Source: Nematostella vectensis | Lineage: Eukaryota > Cnidaria > Anthozoa > Actiniaria > Edwardsiidae | Reading direction: 5' to 3' | Assembly: GCF_932526225.1 (NCBI RefSeq) | Contig: NC_064048.1 | Location: forward strand, 2,247,597 to 2,311,596 | Length of the DNA: 64,000 bases | In this document: piece by piece, positions 46,501-60,000 of the stretch | Layout of the letters: each line of letters opens with the position of its first letter | Position numbering within the stretch: the first letter of the stretch is position 1 | Made by a program: the position numbers and the translations under genes | Notes under the pieces: model-generated | What the model was told of the DNA's origin: nothing | The model's database searches: none | The model's input: only the letters and a program-made list of their open reading frames with translations

Positions 46501-49500
46501 TAGTAGGGGAAGGGTTGGGATTGAGGATGTTAGTAGGGTACTACTAGTAGGGGAAGGGTTGGGATTGGGGATGTTAGTAGAGTACTACTAGTAGGGGAAG
46601 GGTTGGGATTTGGGATGTTAGTAGGGTACTACTAGTAGGGGAAGGGTTGGGATTGGGGATGTTAGTAGGGTACTACTAGTAGGGGAAGGGTTGGGATTGG
46701 GGATGTTAGTAGGGTACTAATAGTAGGGGAAGGGTTGGGATTGGGGATGTTAGTAGAGTACTACTAGTAGGGGAAGGGTTGGGATTGGGGATGTTAGTAG
46801 AGTACTACTAGTAGGGGAAGGGTTGGGATTGAGGATATTAGTAGGGTACTACTAGTAGGGGAAGGGTTGGGATTGGGGATGTTAGTAGGGTACTACTAGT
46901 AGGGGAAGGGTTGGGATTGGGGATGTTAGTAGAGTACTACTAGTAGGGGAAGGGTTGGGATTGAGGATATTAGTAGGGTACTACTAGTAGGGGAAGGGTT
47001 GGGATTGGGGATGTTAGTAGGGTACTACTAGTAGGGGAAGGGTTGGGATTGGGGATGTTAGTAGGGTACTACTAGTAGGGGAAGGGTTGGGATTGGGGAT
47101 GTTAGTAGGGTACCACTAGTAGGGGAAGGGTTGGGATTGGGGATGTTAGTAGAGTACTACTAGTAGGGGAAAGGTTGGGATTGGGGATGCTAGTAGGGTA
47201 CTACTAGTAGGGGAAGGGTTGGGATTGGGGATGCTAGTAGGGTACTACTAGTAGGGGAAGGGTTGGGATTGGGGATGTTAGTAGGGTACTACTAGTAAGG
47301 GAAGGGTTGGGATTGAGGATGTTTGTAGGGTACTACTAGTAGGGGAAGGGTTGGGATTGGGGATGTTAGTAGAGTACTACTAGTAGGGGAAAGGTTGGGA
47401 TTGGGGATGCTAGTAGGGTACTACTAGTAGGGGAAGGGTTGGGATTGGGGATGTTAGTAGGGTACTACTAGTAAGGGAAGGGTTGGGATTGAGGATGTTA
47501 GTAGGGTACTGCTAGTAGGGGAAGGGTTGGGATTGGGGATGTTAGTAGAGTACTACTAGTAGGGGAAGGGTTGGGATTGGTGATGTTAGTAGGGTACTAC
47601 TAGTAGGGGAAGGGTTGGGATTGGGGATGTCAGTAGGGTACTACTAGTAGTGGAAGGGTTGGGATTGGGGATGTTAGTAGAGTACAACTAGTAGTGGAAG
47701 GATTGGGATTGGGGATGTTAGTAGAGTACTACTAGTAGGGGAAGGGTTGGGATTGGTGATGTTAGTAGGGTACTACTAGTAGGGGAAGGGTTGGGATTGG
47801 GGATGTCAGTAGGGTACTACTAGTAGTGGAAGGGTTGGGATTGGGGATGTTAGTAGAGTAGTACTAGTAGGGGAAGGGTCGGGATTGGGGATGTTAGTAG
47901 AGTACTACTAGTAGGGGAAGGGTTGGGATTGGGGATGTTAGTTGGGTACTACTAGTAGGGGAAGGGTTGGGATTGGGGATGTTAGTAGGGTACCACTAGT
48001 AGGGGAAGGGTTGAGATTGGGGATGTTAGTAGAGTACTACTAGTAGGGGAAAGGTTGGGATTGGGGATGCTAGTAGGGTACTACTAGTAGGGGAAGGGTT
48101 GGGATTGGGGATGTTAGTAGGGTACTACTAGTAAGGGAAGGGTTGGGATTGAGGATGTTAGTAGGGTACTACTAGTAGGGGAAGGGTTGGGATTGGGGAT
48201 GTTAGTAGAGTACTACTAGTAGGGGAAAGGTTGGGATTGGGGATGCTAGTAGGGTACTACTAGTAGGGGAAGGGTTGGGATTGGGGATGTTAGTAGGGTA
48301 CTACTAGTAAGGGAAGGGTTGGGATTGAGGATGTTAGTAGGGTACTGCTAGTAGGGGAAGGGTTGGGATTGGGGATGTTAGTAGAGTACTACTAGTAGGG
48401 GAAGGGTTGGGATTGGTGATGTTAGTAGGGTACTACTAGTAGGGGAAGGGTTGGGATTGGGGATGTCAGTAGGGTACTACTAGTAGTGGAAGGGTTGGGA
48501 TTGGGGATGTTAGTAGAGTACAACTAGTAGGGGAAGGGTTGGGATTGGGGATGTTAGTAGAGTACTACTAGTAGGGTAAGGGTTGGGATTGGGGATGTTA
48601 GTAGAGTACTACTAGTAGGGGAAGGGTTGGGATTGGGGATGTTAGTAGGGTACTACTAGTAGGAGAAGGGTTGGGATTGGGGATGTTAGTAGGGTACTAC
48701 TAGTAGGGTAAGGGTTGGGATTGGGGATGTTAGTAGAGTACAACTAGTAGTGGAAGGGTTGGGATTGGGGATGTTAGTAGAGTAGTACTAGTAGGGGAAG
48801 GGTTGGGATTGGGGATGTTAGTAGAGTACTACTAGTAGGGGAAGGGTTGGGATTGGGGATGTTAGTAGAGTACTACTAGTAGGGGAAGGGTTGGGATTGA
48901 GGATGTTTGTAGGGTACCACTAGTAGGGGAAGGGTTGGGATTGGGGATGTCAGTAGGGTACTACTAGTAGGGGAAGGGTTGGGATTGAGGATGTTTGTAG
49001 GGTACCACTAGTAGGGGAAGGGTTGGGATTGGAGATGTTAGTAGAGTACTACTAGTAGGGGAAGGGTTGGGATTGAGGATGTTAGTAGGGTACTACTAGT
49101 AGGGGAAGGGTTGGGATTGGGGATGTTAGTAGAGTACTACTAGTAGGGGAAAGGTTGGGATTGGGGATGTTAGTAGGGTACTACTAGTAGGGGAAGGGTT
49201 GGGATTGAGGATGTTAGTAGGGTACTACTAGTAGGTGAAGGGTTGGGATTGAGGATGTTAGTAGGGTACTACTAGTAGGGGAAGGGTTGGGGTTGGGGAT
49301 GTTAGTAGAGTACTACTAGTAGGGGAAGGGTTGGGATTGGGGATGTTAGTAGGGTACTACTAGTAGGGGAAGGGTTGGGATTGGGGATGTTAGTAGGGTA
49401 CTACTAGTAGGGGAAGGGTTGGGGTTGGGGATGTTAGTAGAGTACTACTAGTAGGGGAAGGGTTGGGATTGGGGATGTTAGTAGGGTACTACTAGTAGGG

Positions 49501-52500
49501 GAAGGGTTAGGATTGGAGATGTTAGTTGGTACTACTAGTAGGGGAAGGGTTGGGATTAGGGATGTTAGTAGGGTACTACTAGTAGGGGAAGGGTTGGGAT
49601 TGGGGATGTTAGTAGGGTACTACTAGTAGGGAAAGGACTGGGATTGGGGATGTTAGTAGGGTACTACTAGTAGGGGAAAGGTTGGGATTGGAGATGTTAG
49701 TAGAGTACTACTTGTAGGGGAAGGGTTGGGATTGGGGATGTTAGTAGAGTACTACTAGTAGGGGAAGGGTTGGGATTGGGGATGTCAGTAGGGTACTACT
49801 AGTAGGGGAAGGGTTGGGATTGGGGATGTTAGTAGAGTACTACTAGTAAGGGAAGGGTTGGGATTGGGGATGTTAGTAGGGTACTACTAGTAGGGGAAGG
49901 GTTGGGATTGGGGATGTTAGTAGGGTACTACTAGTAGGGGAAGGGTTGGGATTGGGGATGTTAGAAGGGTACTACTAGTAGGGGAAGGGTTGGGATTGAG
50001 GATGTTAGTAGGGTACTACTAGTAGGGGAAGGGTTGGGATTGGGGATGTTAGTAGAGTACTACTAGTAGGGGAAAGGTTGGGATTGGGGATGTTAGTAGA
50101 GTACTACTAGTAGGGGAAGGGTTGGGATTGAGGATGTTAGTAGGGTACTACTAGTAGGGGAAGGGTGGGATTGGAGATGTTAGTAGCGTACTACTAGTAA
50201 GGGAAGGGTTGGGATTGGGGATGCTAGTAGGGTACTACTAGTAAGGAAAGGGTTGGGATTGGTGATGTTAGTATGGTACAACTAGTAGGGGAAGGGTTGG
50301 GATTGGGGATGTTAGTAGGGTACTACTAGTAGGGGAAGGGTTGGGATTGGAGATGTTAGTAGGGTACTACTAGTAAGGGAAGGGTTGGGATTGGGGATGT
50401 TAGTAGGGTACTACTAGGATGGGAAGGGTTGGGATTGGTGATGTTAGTATGGTACAACTAGTAGGGGAAGGGTTGGGATTGGGGATGTTAGTAGAGTACT
50501 ACTAGTAGGGAAAGGGTTGGGATTGGTGATGTTAGTATGGTACAACTAGTAGGGGAAGGGTTGGGGTTGGGGATGTTAGTAGTACTACTAGTAGGGGAAG
50601 GGTTGGGATTGGTGATGTTAGTAGGGTACTACTAGTAGGGGAAGGGTTGGGATTGAGGATGTTAGTAGGGTACTACTAGTAGGGGAAGGGTTGGGATTGA
50701 GGATGTTAGTAGAGTACTACTAGTAGGGGAAGGGTTGGGATTGGGGATGTTAGTAGGGTACTACTAGTAGGGGAAGGGTTGGGATTGGGGATGTTAGTAG
50801 GGTACTACTAGTAGGGGAAGGGTTGGGATTGAGGATGTTAGTAGAGTACTACTAGTAGGGGAAGGGTTGGGATTGGGGATGTTAGTAGGGTACTACTAGT
50901 AGGGGAAGGGTTGGGATTGAGGATGTTAGTAGGGTACTACTAGTAGGGGAAGGGTTGGGATTGAGGATGTTAGTAGGGTACTACTAGTAGGGGAAGGGTT
51001 GGGGTTGGGGATGTTAGTAGGGTACTACTAGTAGGGGAAGGGTTGGGATTGGGGATGTTAGTAGGGTACTACTAGTAGGGGAAGGGTTGGGATTGAGGAT
51101 GTTAGTAGGGTACTACTAGTAGGGGAAGGGTTGGGGTTGGGGATGTTAGTAGGGTACTACGAGTAGGGGAAGGGTTGGGATTGAGGATGTTAGTAGGGTA
51201 CTACTAGTAGGGGAAGGGTTGGGATTGAGGATGTTAGTAGGGTACCACTAGTAGGGGAAGGGTTGGGGTTGGGGATGTTAGTAGGGTACTACTAGTAGGG
51301 GAAGGGTTGGGATTGGGGATGTTAGTAGGGTACTACTAGTAGGGGAAAGGTTGGGATTGGGGATGTTAGTAGGGTACTACTAGTAGGGGAAGGGTTGGGA
51401 TTGGGGATGTTAGTAGGGTACTACTAGTAGGGGAAGGGTTGGGATTGGGGATGTTAGTAGGGTACTACTAGTAGGGGAAGGGTTGGGATTGGGGATGTTA
51501 GTAGAGTACTACTAGTAGGGGAAGGGTTGGGATTGGGGATGTTAGTAGGGTACTACTAGTAAGGGAAGGGTTGGGATTGGGGATGTTAGTAGAGTAGTAC
51601 TAGTAGGGGAAGGGTTGGGATTGGGGATGTTAGTAGAGTACTACTAGTAGGGGAAGGGTTGGGATTGGGGATGTTAGTAGAGTACTACTAGTAGGGGAAG
51701 GGTTGGGATTGAGGATAGTAAAGTACTACTAGTAGGGGAAGGGTTGGGATTGGGATGTCAGTAGAGTACTACTAATAGGAGAAGGGTTGGGATTGGGGAT
51801 GTTAGTAGAGTACTACTAGTAGGGGAAGGGTTGGGATTGGAGATGTTAGTAGAGTACTACTAGTAGGGGAAAGGTTGGGATTGGGGATGTTAGTAGGGTA
51901 CTAATAGTAGGGAAAGGGTTGGGATTGGGGATGTTAGTAGAGTACTACTAGTAGGGGAAAGGTTGGGATTGGGGATGTTAGTAGGGTACTACTAGTAGGG
52001 GAAGGGTTGGGATTGGAGATGTTAGTAGGGTACTACTAGTAGGGGAAGGGTTGGGATTGGGGATGTTAGTAGAGTACTACTAGTAGGGGAAGGGTTGGGA
52101 TTGGGGATGTTAGTAGGGTACAACTAGTAGGGGAAGGGTTGGGATTGGGGATGTTAGTAGAGTACTACTTGTAGGGGAAAGGTTGGGATTGGGGATGTTA
52201 GTAGGGTACTACTAGTAGGGGAAGGGTTGGGATTGAGGATGTTAGTAGGGTACTACTAGTAGGGGAAAGGTTGGGATTGGGGATGTTAGTAGGGTACTAC
52301 TAGTAGGGGAAGGGTTGGGATTGGGGATGTTAGTAGGGTACTACTAGTAGGGGAAGGGTTGGGATTGGAGATGTTAGTAGGGTACTACTAGTAGGGGAAG
52401 GGTTGGGATTGGGGATGTTAGTAGGGTACTAATAGTAGGGGAAGGGTTGGGATTGAGGAGGTTAGTAGGGTACTACTAGTAGGGGAAGGGTTGGGATTGG

Positions 52501-54465
52501 GGATGTTAGTAGGGTACTACTAGTAGGGGAAGGGTTGGGATTGGGGATGTTAGTAGGGTACTACTAGTAGGGGAAGGGTTGGGATTGGGGATGTTAGTAG
52601 AGTAGTACTAGTAGGGGAAGGGTTGGGATTGGAGATGTTAGTAGGGTACTACTAGTAGGGGAAGGGTTGGGATTGAGGATGTTAGTAGAGTACTACAAGT
52701 AGGGGAAGGGTTGGGATTGAGGATGTTAGTAGGGTACTACTAGTAGGGGAAGGGTTGGGATTGGGGATGTTAGTAGGGTACTACTAGTAGGGGAAAGGTT
52801 GGGATTGGGGATGTTAGTAGGGTACTACTAGTAGGGGAAGGGTTGGGATTGGTGATGATAGTAGAGTACTACTTGTAGGGGAAGGGTTGGGATTGGGGAT
52901 GTTAGTAGAGTACTACTAGTAGGGGAAGGGTTGGGATTGGGGATGTTAGTAGGGTACTACTAGTAGGGGAAGGGTTGGGATTGGAGATGTTAGTAGGGTA
53001 CTACTAGTAAGGGAAGGGTTGGGATTGGGGATGTTAGTAGGGTACTACTAGGATGGGAAGGGTTGGGATTGGTGATGTTAGTATGGTACAACTAGTAGGG
53101 GAAGGGTTGGGATTGGGGATGTTAGTAGAGTACTACTAGTAGGGGAAGGGTTGGGATTGGTGATGTTAGTATGGTACAACTAGTAGGGGAAGGGTTGGGG
53201 TTGGGGATGTTAGTAGTACTACTAGTAGGGGAAGGGTTGGGATTGGTGATGTTAGTAGGGTACTACTAGTAGGGGAAGGGTTGGGATTGAGGATGTTAGT
53301 AGGGTACTACTAGTAGGGGAAGGGTTGGGATTGAGGATGTTAGTAGAGTACTACTAGTAGGGGAAGGGTTGGGATTGGGGATGTTAGTAGGGTACTACTA
53401 GTAGGTGAAGGGTTGGGATTGGGGATGTTAGTAGAGTACTACTAGTAGGGGAAGGGTTGGGATTGAGGATGTTAGTAGGGTACTACTAGTAGGGGAAGGG
53501 TTGGGATTGGAGATGTTAGTAGGGTACTACTAGTAGGGGAAGGGTTGGGATTGGGGATGTTAGTAGAGTACTACTAGTAGGGGAAGGGTTGGGATTGGGG
53601 ATGTTAGTAGGGTACAACTAGTAGGGGAAGGGTTGGGATTGGGGATGTTAGTAGAGTACTACTTGTAGGGGAAAGGTTGGGATTGGGGATGTTAGTAGGG
53701 TACTACTAGTAGGGGAAGGGTTGGGATTGAGGATGTTAGTAGGGTACTACTAGTAGGGGAAAGGTTGGGATTGGGGATGTTAGTAGGGTACTACTAGTAG
53801 GGGAAGGGTTGGGATTGGGGATGTTAGTAGGGTACTACTAGTAGGGGAAGGGTTGGGATTGGAGATGTTAGTAGGGTACTACTAGTAGGGGAAGGGTTGG
53901 GATTGGGGATGTTAGTAGGGTACTAATAGTAGGGGAAGGGTTGGGATTGAGGAGGTTAGTAGGGTACTACTAGTAGGGGAAGGGTTGGGATTGGGGATGT
54001 TAGTAGGGTACTACTAGTAGGGGAAGGGTTGGGATTGGGGATGTTAGTAGGGTACTACTAGTAGGGGAAGGGTTGGGATTGGGGATGTTAGTAGAGTAGT
54101 ACTAGTAGGGGAAGGGTTGGGATTGGAGATGTTAGTAGGGTACTACTAGTAGGGGAAGGGTTGGGTTTGGGGATGTTAGTAGGGTACTACTAGTAGGGGA
54201 AGGGTTGGGATTGGGGATGTTAGTAGGGTACTACTAGTAGGGGAAGGGTTGGGATTGGGGATGTTAGTAGGGTACTACTAGTAGGGGAAGGGTTGGGTTT
54301 GGGGATGTTAGTAGGGTACTACTAGTAGGGGAAGGGTTGGGATTGGGGATGTTAGTAGGGTACTACTAGTAGGGGAAGGGTTGGGATTGGGGATGTTAGT
54401 AGGGTACTTGTGGAAGGGTTGGGATTGGGGATGTTGGTAGGGTACTACTGGTAGGGGAAGGGTTC
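40557..54465 (+). repeat. 44-bp G-rich satellite array, about 316 units
   Basis: Unbroken head-to-tail array. Each 44-bp unit has GGGGAAGGGTTGGGATTGGG as one half and a half built around the palindrome CTACTAGTAG (containing ACTAGT). A consensus unit has 20 G and 2 C, an extreme strand skew. Recurrent variants: TAGTAGGGTAC versus TAGTAGAGTAC, GGGGATG versus GAGGATG or GGTGATG, TACTAC versus TACCAC, and units short by two bases (GTAGTACTAC). All frames have frequent stops, so it is non-coding. Copy number is estimated from span divided by unit length. Shared rare variants show internal duplications (offsets 746, 1,494 and 2,634). The first and last units are decayed. Confidence 0.97.
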
Positions 54466-55877
54466 ATGTTTATTTGCAAGAAAAGCATATCCCCACTGTT
54501 TTCAATAAGATACTAGGTATCGTCCACATCTAAACGCGGACACGAAAACGGAACAATTTGCAAACTCTCTATAATTGTTATATAATCATCGCACTATGAT
54601 TTTATTATAACAAATTTACATTCTATACATAACACTTTGGCTTTATATAAAGAGTCTTTGTACATTACAAGCACTTCTCGCCATGCTCGAGGATTCGCCG
54701 CTTTCTTTGTTTGGCCCGAAAGAGAGCCCACAAAGATCTACCCGCCGGGCCTTCGAGAATTCGGTCACATTAGTCAGCAACAGCTCCTCACAGTGCAATA
54801 CTCGAGTCAGTAGTTCATGTAGCCATCTTTTGGTTAGGATTAGGTTCAGTATATAGGGTACAGTATATTGATGGCTGCATGAAGTACCAGCCTATATTTA
54901 TGTTAAGTTAATTGAAACACGTATAGAGTGGTTTTCAAAACCCGTGAAATACTATTGAGTTTATTTAGTACTAATACACTGTAATGTCTTTGCTCTCTTT
55001 TGTTCTGACTATTACACTTTAACAATTTAATTTTGTTGCACTTGATTTTGAAAATCACTCTAGAATATGATACAAGGAGATGAACCCGGCTGTTAGACGG
55101 TTTGACCAACTTAAGCTAAAATGCAGTTTGCCTTTGCTTATGTGATGTCACGAAAACGATTTGTTTTTTTTTCGGCACCAGTTACAGAGGCTGATTTATG
55201 AGTCTCCTATAATCTTATGATTTGCAGTGGTGGTGACAAAAAGTGTGCTACCAACCCCACCCCCCCCCATCATCTTGATCCTTTACTCCTCATCCCCTCC
55301 CCCCTCTCTTTAACCCCTCTACTGTGTTTGAGAAAAAAAGAGGGTTTTTCTTCCAGGAAATTGGCATTAAAAGACCACTCCTACCGTCCCGATTGCCAGT
55401 TTCGCAACCGTTGTAGGGGGAGGGTGGGGGAGGGATGTTGGATCATGCCCAAATTTAGGCAAAATTACGCTTTGGGAGCTCGCACGGGGAAGCGTGTCTC
55501 TGGATGGTGGGGCATCTGCCCTATGCCGCCCCTGTTTGAGTCAGATCTGGCGGTCGTTACTGCACTCTAATGTTTCTTCAAATAGCTGCGAAAAAAAAAG
55601 CATAGACAAATTCAGTAGATGTTGATTGCTTGACTGCGCAAGTATTGGCTTTGCCCAACAAAACAATTCTGGCTGTTTGCCCACAACTGAAAGCCCCACC
55701 AACAATTAACAAAAACAACCTTTAGAATTAACTCCCTTCCAAGCAAATTAACCCAACAAAACCCTAAGAAACCAGCCCAGCAAACTAATCAGCCGCCAAA
55801 CAGTAAACAAACCTCATGGTCCAAGCAACCAGCCGAAACCAAGGGAGCACTGCAGAGTGTATTCCTATTGAACGTGC
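54466..55877. other. Unannotated sequence between the two satellites, part 1
   Basis: No recognisable gene. C- and T-rich stretch at 55,252-55,320, and an A/C-rich stretch (AACCAAC, AACAAACC) at 55,660-55,850. The 117-codon frame at 55,217-55,570 has no domain and low-complexity composition. Confidence 0.45.
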
Positions 55878-56235
55878 GATTGATATTGTTACGAAAATAA
55901 ACGCGTCTTATGTGTTTGTTTTGTAAGGAGAGATATCAGTCGCGCTGTTGTGGGTGTAGGGCTTGTATTATGAAGTGGATTATGTTTGTCAACAGGGTCT
56001 TGTATATTGCCCGAATCCTTTCCGAGGATAGAGAGTTACAGACGCTCGCGATGAACTTCGTGCATCTTTCGGCGACACTTCGTGCCGACACTACGCGTAT
56101 CCGATATTTTCGGGCCGATGATACACGAACAAAGACCCTGTTGACAAACATCCAATAGCGCTATCGATGGCTCCCACAAAACAAACACACAGGTGTTGCA
56201 TAACAAAGTGGTTTATTTTCGTAATAATACCAATC
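55878..56235. mobile_element. Foldback (long inverted repeat) element, about 358 bp
   Basis: Ends GATTG(A/G)TATT(G/A)TTACG on left and, by complement, right, followed by AAAATAAAC. Further pairs lie inside: TGTTTGTTTTGT (55,914) against ACAAAACAAACA (56,176), and TGTTTGTCAACAGGGTCTT (55,984) against AAGACCCTGTTGACAAACA (56,133). The element could fold over most of its length. It splits an A/C-rich stretch that resumes at about 56,240. Open frames on both strands reflect the symmetry. Confidence 0.72.
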
Positions 56236-56750
56236 CCTTGCCGAAACCAAATAACCAAGCACACAACAAACCAACAATTTATTAACTTGACAACAAATCA
56301 ACCCAGCCAATTTAATGAGTAATTCAGTGATAAAACTAGAAAGACCAGAGATAAGCCGTAGATGAACTAGATAGTCTTGCGTAGGTGTGGTGTAGAAAAG
56401 CTATAAATAAACGCAAGGTTGAAAAAGTATGCTGATAGCCTCTGTGAAATCAGAGTAGTTGAGCTGACGTTTCGAGCGTTAGCCCTCAGTGAGAAGTGTC
56501 TAATAAGAGTTTAACATTCACGAATGATATTATGCAAGTGTGTTTCCACCGTACCATTTGAGGCATATGCCTGTCTGGACAGAGCGGCTCTTTGTCTGCG
56601 GTTCCCTCGTGTTGGTATTTGATTCATTCCGGAGACCTTGAAGTTCCGTAAGTAGACCCCTATCAATGGTTAAACTTTTAGTTATAAACTAATTAGCCAA
56701 TTAGATTCCCCCCCCCACAATTCCACATTTTCAAATGTCCTCTATCGAAA
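56236..56750. other. Unannotated sequence between the two satellites, part 2
   Basis: Continues the A/C-rich stretch to about 56,310. A block at about 56,455-56,500 (GAGCTGACGTTTCGAGCGTT) looks like the edge of a dispersed repeat. C-run at 56,708-56,716. No gene. Confidence 0.4.
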
Positions 56751-56766
56751 TCCCCACCCCACTTCC

Positions 56767-56869
56767 AGCATCATCATCAACAACTTCTTCATCATCATCA
56801 TCATCAACATCTTCATCATCATCATCATCACCAACATCTTGGATCCAACATCTTTATCATCATCATCAA

Positions 56870-56923
<54 letters not shown>
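56767..56923 (+). repeat. TCA/ATC trinucleotide microsatellite
   Basis: Nearly pure (ATC)n with ACATCTTC interruptions. The purest run is at 56,866-56,923. The open frame at 56,735-57,082 reads poly-Ser then poly-His across it and is not considered a gene. Confidence 0.9.
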
Positions 56924-56925
<2 letters not shown>

Positions 56926-57061
56926 GGGAAAACGTTATTATTGGCTCGCTACGGCCAAACAACAATATAAAAATCCGAGGCAGATAAAGCGGACTCGACC
57001 CCTGGACCTGGCTTGTTGTTCAGTGGGGCGCGAGAAAAGTCGAGGGCTGATTCGCAGGCCC

Positions 57062-60000
57062 TTTACCATTCTTGCAACATGATTAAATGTCTTACTTGAC
57101 AGTGCCATAGAGTGCGCAACCTGATAAATGTCTTACTTGAAAGTGTTATCGAGTGCGCAACCTGATAAATGTCTTACTTGATAGTGCTATCGAGTGCGCA
57201 ACCTGATAAATGTCTTACTTGATATTGTTATCGAGTCCGCAACCTGATAAATGTCTTATATGATAGTGTTATCGAGTCCGCAACCTGATAAATGTCTTAT
57301 ATGATAGTGTTATCGAGTGCGCAACCTGATAAATGTCTTCATTAATAGTGTTATCGAGTGCGCAACCTGATGAATGTCTTACTTGATAGTGTTATCGAGT
57401 GTGCAATCTGATAAATGTCTTACTTGATAGAGTTATCGTGTGCGCAACGTGATGAATGTCTTACTTGATAGTGTTATCGAGTGCACAACCTGATGAATGT
57501 CTTACTTGATAGTGTTATCGAGTGTGCAATCTGATAAATGTCTTACTTGATAGTGTTATCGTGTGCGCAACCTGATAAATGTCTTACTTGATAGTGTTAT
57601 CGAGTGCACAAAATGATAAATGTCTTACTTGATAGTGTTATCGTGTGCGCAACCTGATGAATGTCTTACTTGATAGTGTTATCGTGTGTGCAACATGATA
57701 AATGTCTTACTTGATAGTGTTATCGAGTGCACAACCTGATAAATGTCTTCATTAATAGTGTTATCGAGTGCGCAACCTGATGAATGTCTTACTTGATAGT
57801 GTTATCGAGTGTGCAATCTGATAAATGTCTTACTTGATAGTGTTATCGTGTGCGCAACCTGATGAATGTCTTACTTGATAGTGTTATCGAGTGCACAACC
57901 TGATAGATGTCTTACTTGATAGTGTTATCGTGTGCGCAACCTGATAAATGTCTTACTTGATAGTGTTATCGTGTGCGCAACATGATAAATGTCTTACTTG
58001 ATAGTGTTATCGAGTGCGCAACCTGATAAATGTCTTCATTAATAGTGTTATCGAGTGCGCAACCTGATAAATGTCTTACTTAATAGTGTTATCGAGTGCG
58101 CAACCTGATAAATGTCTTACTTGATAGTGTTATCGAGTGCGCAACCTGATAAATGTCTTACTTGATAGTGTTATCGAGTCCGCAACCTGATAAATGTCTT
58201 ACTTGATAGTGTTATCGAGTGCGCAACCTGATAAATGTCTTACTTGATAGTGTTATCGAGTGCGCAACCTGATAAATGTCTTCATTAATAGTGTTATCGA
58301 GTGCGAAACCTGATAAATGTCTTACTTAATAGTGTTATCGAGTGCGCAACCTGATAAATGTCCTACTTGATAGTGTTATCGAGTGTGCAACCTTATAAAT
58401 GTCTTACTTGATAGTGTTATCGTGTGCGCAACCTGATAAATGTCTTACTTGATAGTGTTATCGTGTGCGCAACCTGATAAATGTCTTACTTGATAGTGTT
58501 ATCGTGTGCGCAACCTGATAAATGTCCTACTTGATAGTGTTATCGAGTGTGCAATCTGATAAATGTCTTACTTGATAGTGTTATCGAGTGCGCAACCTGA
58601 TAAATGTCTTACTTGATAGTGTTATCGTGTGCGCAACCTGATGAATGTCTTACTTGATAGTGTTATCGTGTGCGCAACGTGATAAATGTCTTACTTGATA
58701 GTGTTATCGTGTTCGCAACCTGATAAATGTCTTCATTAATAGTGTTATCGAGTGCGCAACCTGATAAATGTCTGCATTAATAGTGTTATCGAGTGTGCAA
58801 CCTGATGAATGTCTTACTTGATAGTGTTATCGTGTGCACAACCTGATAAATGTCTTACTTGATATTGTTATCGAGTGCGCAACCTGATAATTGTCTTCAT
58901 TAATAGTGTTATCGAGTGCGCAACCTGATGAATGTCTTACTTGATTGTGTTATCGTGTTTGCAACCTGATAAATGTCTTACTTGATAGTGTTATCGAGTG
59001 CGCAACCTGATAAATGTCTTACTTGATAGTGCTATCGAGTGCGCAACCTGATAAATGTCTTACTTGATAGTGTTATCGAGTCCGCAACCTGATAAATGTC
59101 TTATATGATAGTGTTATCGAGTCCGCAACCTGATAAATGTCTTATATGATAGTGTTATCGAGTGCGCAACCTGATAAATGTCTTCATTAATAGTGTTATC
59201 GAGTGCGCAACCTGATGAATGTCTTACTTGATAGTGTTATCGTGTGCACAACCTGATAAATGTCTTACTTGATAGTGTTATCGTGTGCGCAACCTGATAA
59301 ATGTCTTACTTGATAGTGTTATCGTGTGCGCAACATGATAAATGTCTTACTTGATAGTGTTATCGAGTGCGCAACCTGATAAATGTCTTCATTAATAGTG
59401 TTATCGAGTGCGCAACCTGATAAATGTCTTACTTAATAGTGTTATTGAGTGCGCAACCTGATAATTGTCTTCATTAATAGTGTTATCGAGTGCGCAACCT
59501 GATGAATGTCTTACTTGATTGTGTTATCGTGTTTGCAACCTGATAAATGTCTTACTTGATAGTGTTATCGAGTGCGCAACCTGATAAATGTCTTACTTGA
59601 TAGTGCTATCGAGTGCGCAACCTGATAAATGTCTTACTTGATAGTGTTATCGAGTCCGCAACCTGATAAATGTCTTATATGATAGTGTTATCGAGTCCGC
59701 AACCTGATAAATGTCTTATATGATAGTGTTATCGAGTGCGCAACCTGATAAATGTCTTCATTAATAGTGTTATCGAGTGCGCAACCTGATGAATGTCTTA
59801 CTTGATAGTGTTATCGTGTGCACAACCTGATAAATGTCTTACTTGATAGTGTTATCGTGTGCACAACCTGTTAAATGTCTTACTTGATAGTGTTATCGAG
59901 TGCGCAACCTGATAAATGTCTTCATTAATAGTGTTATCGAGTGCGCAACCTGATAAATGTCTTACTTAATAGTGTTATCGAGTCCGCAACCTGATAAATG

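Noticed and set aside
40557-54465. Telomeric or subtelomeric repeat because of GGGTTGGGATT-like runs
   Set aside because: The unit is 44 bp and contains a non-telomeric half; no TTAGGG array is present.
56735-57082. 115-codon frame with poly-Ser and poly-His
   Set aside because: Generated by the ATC microsatellite; flanking parts have no domain.
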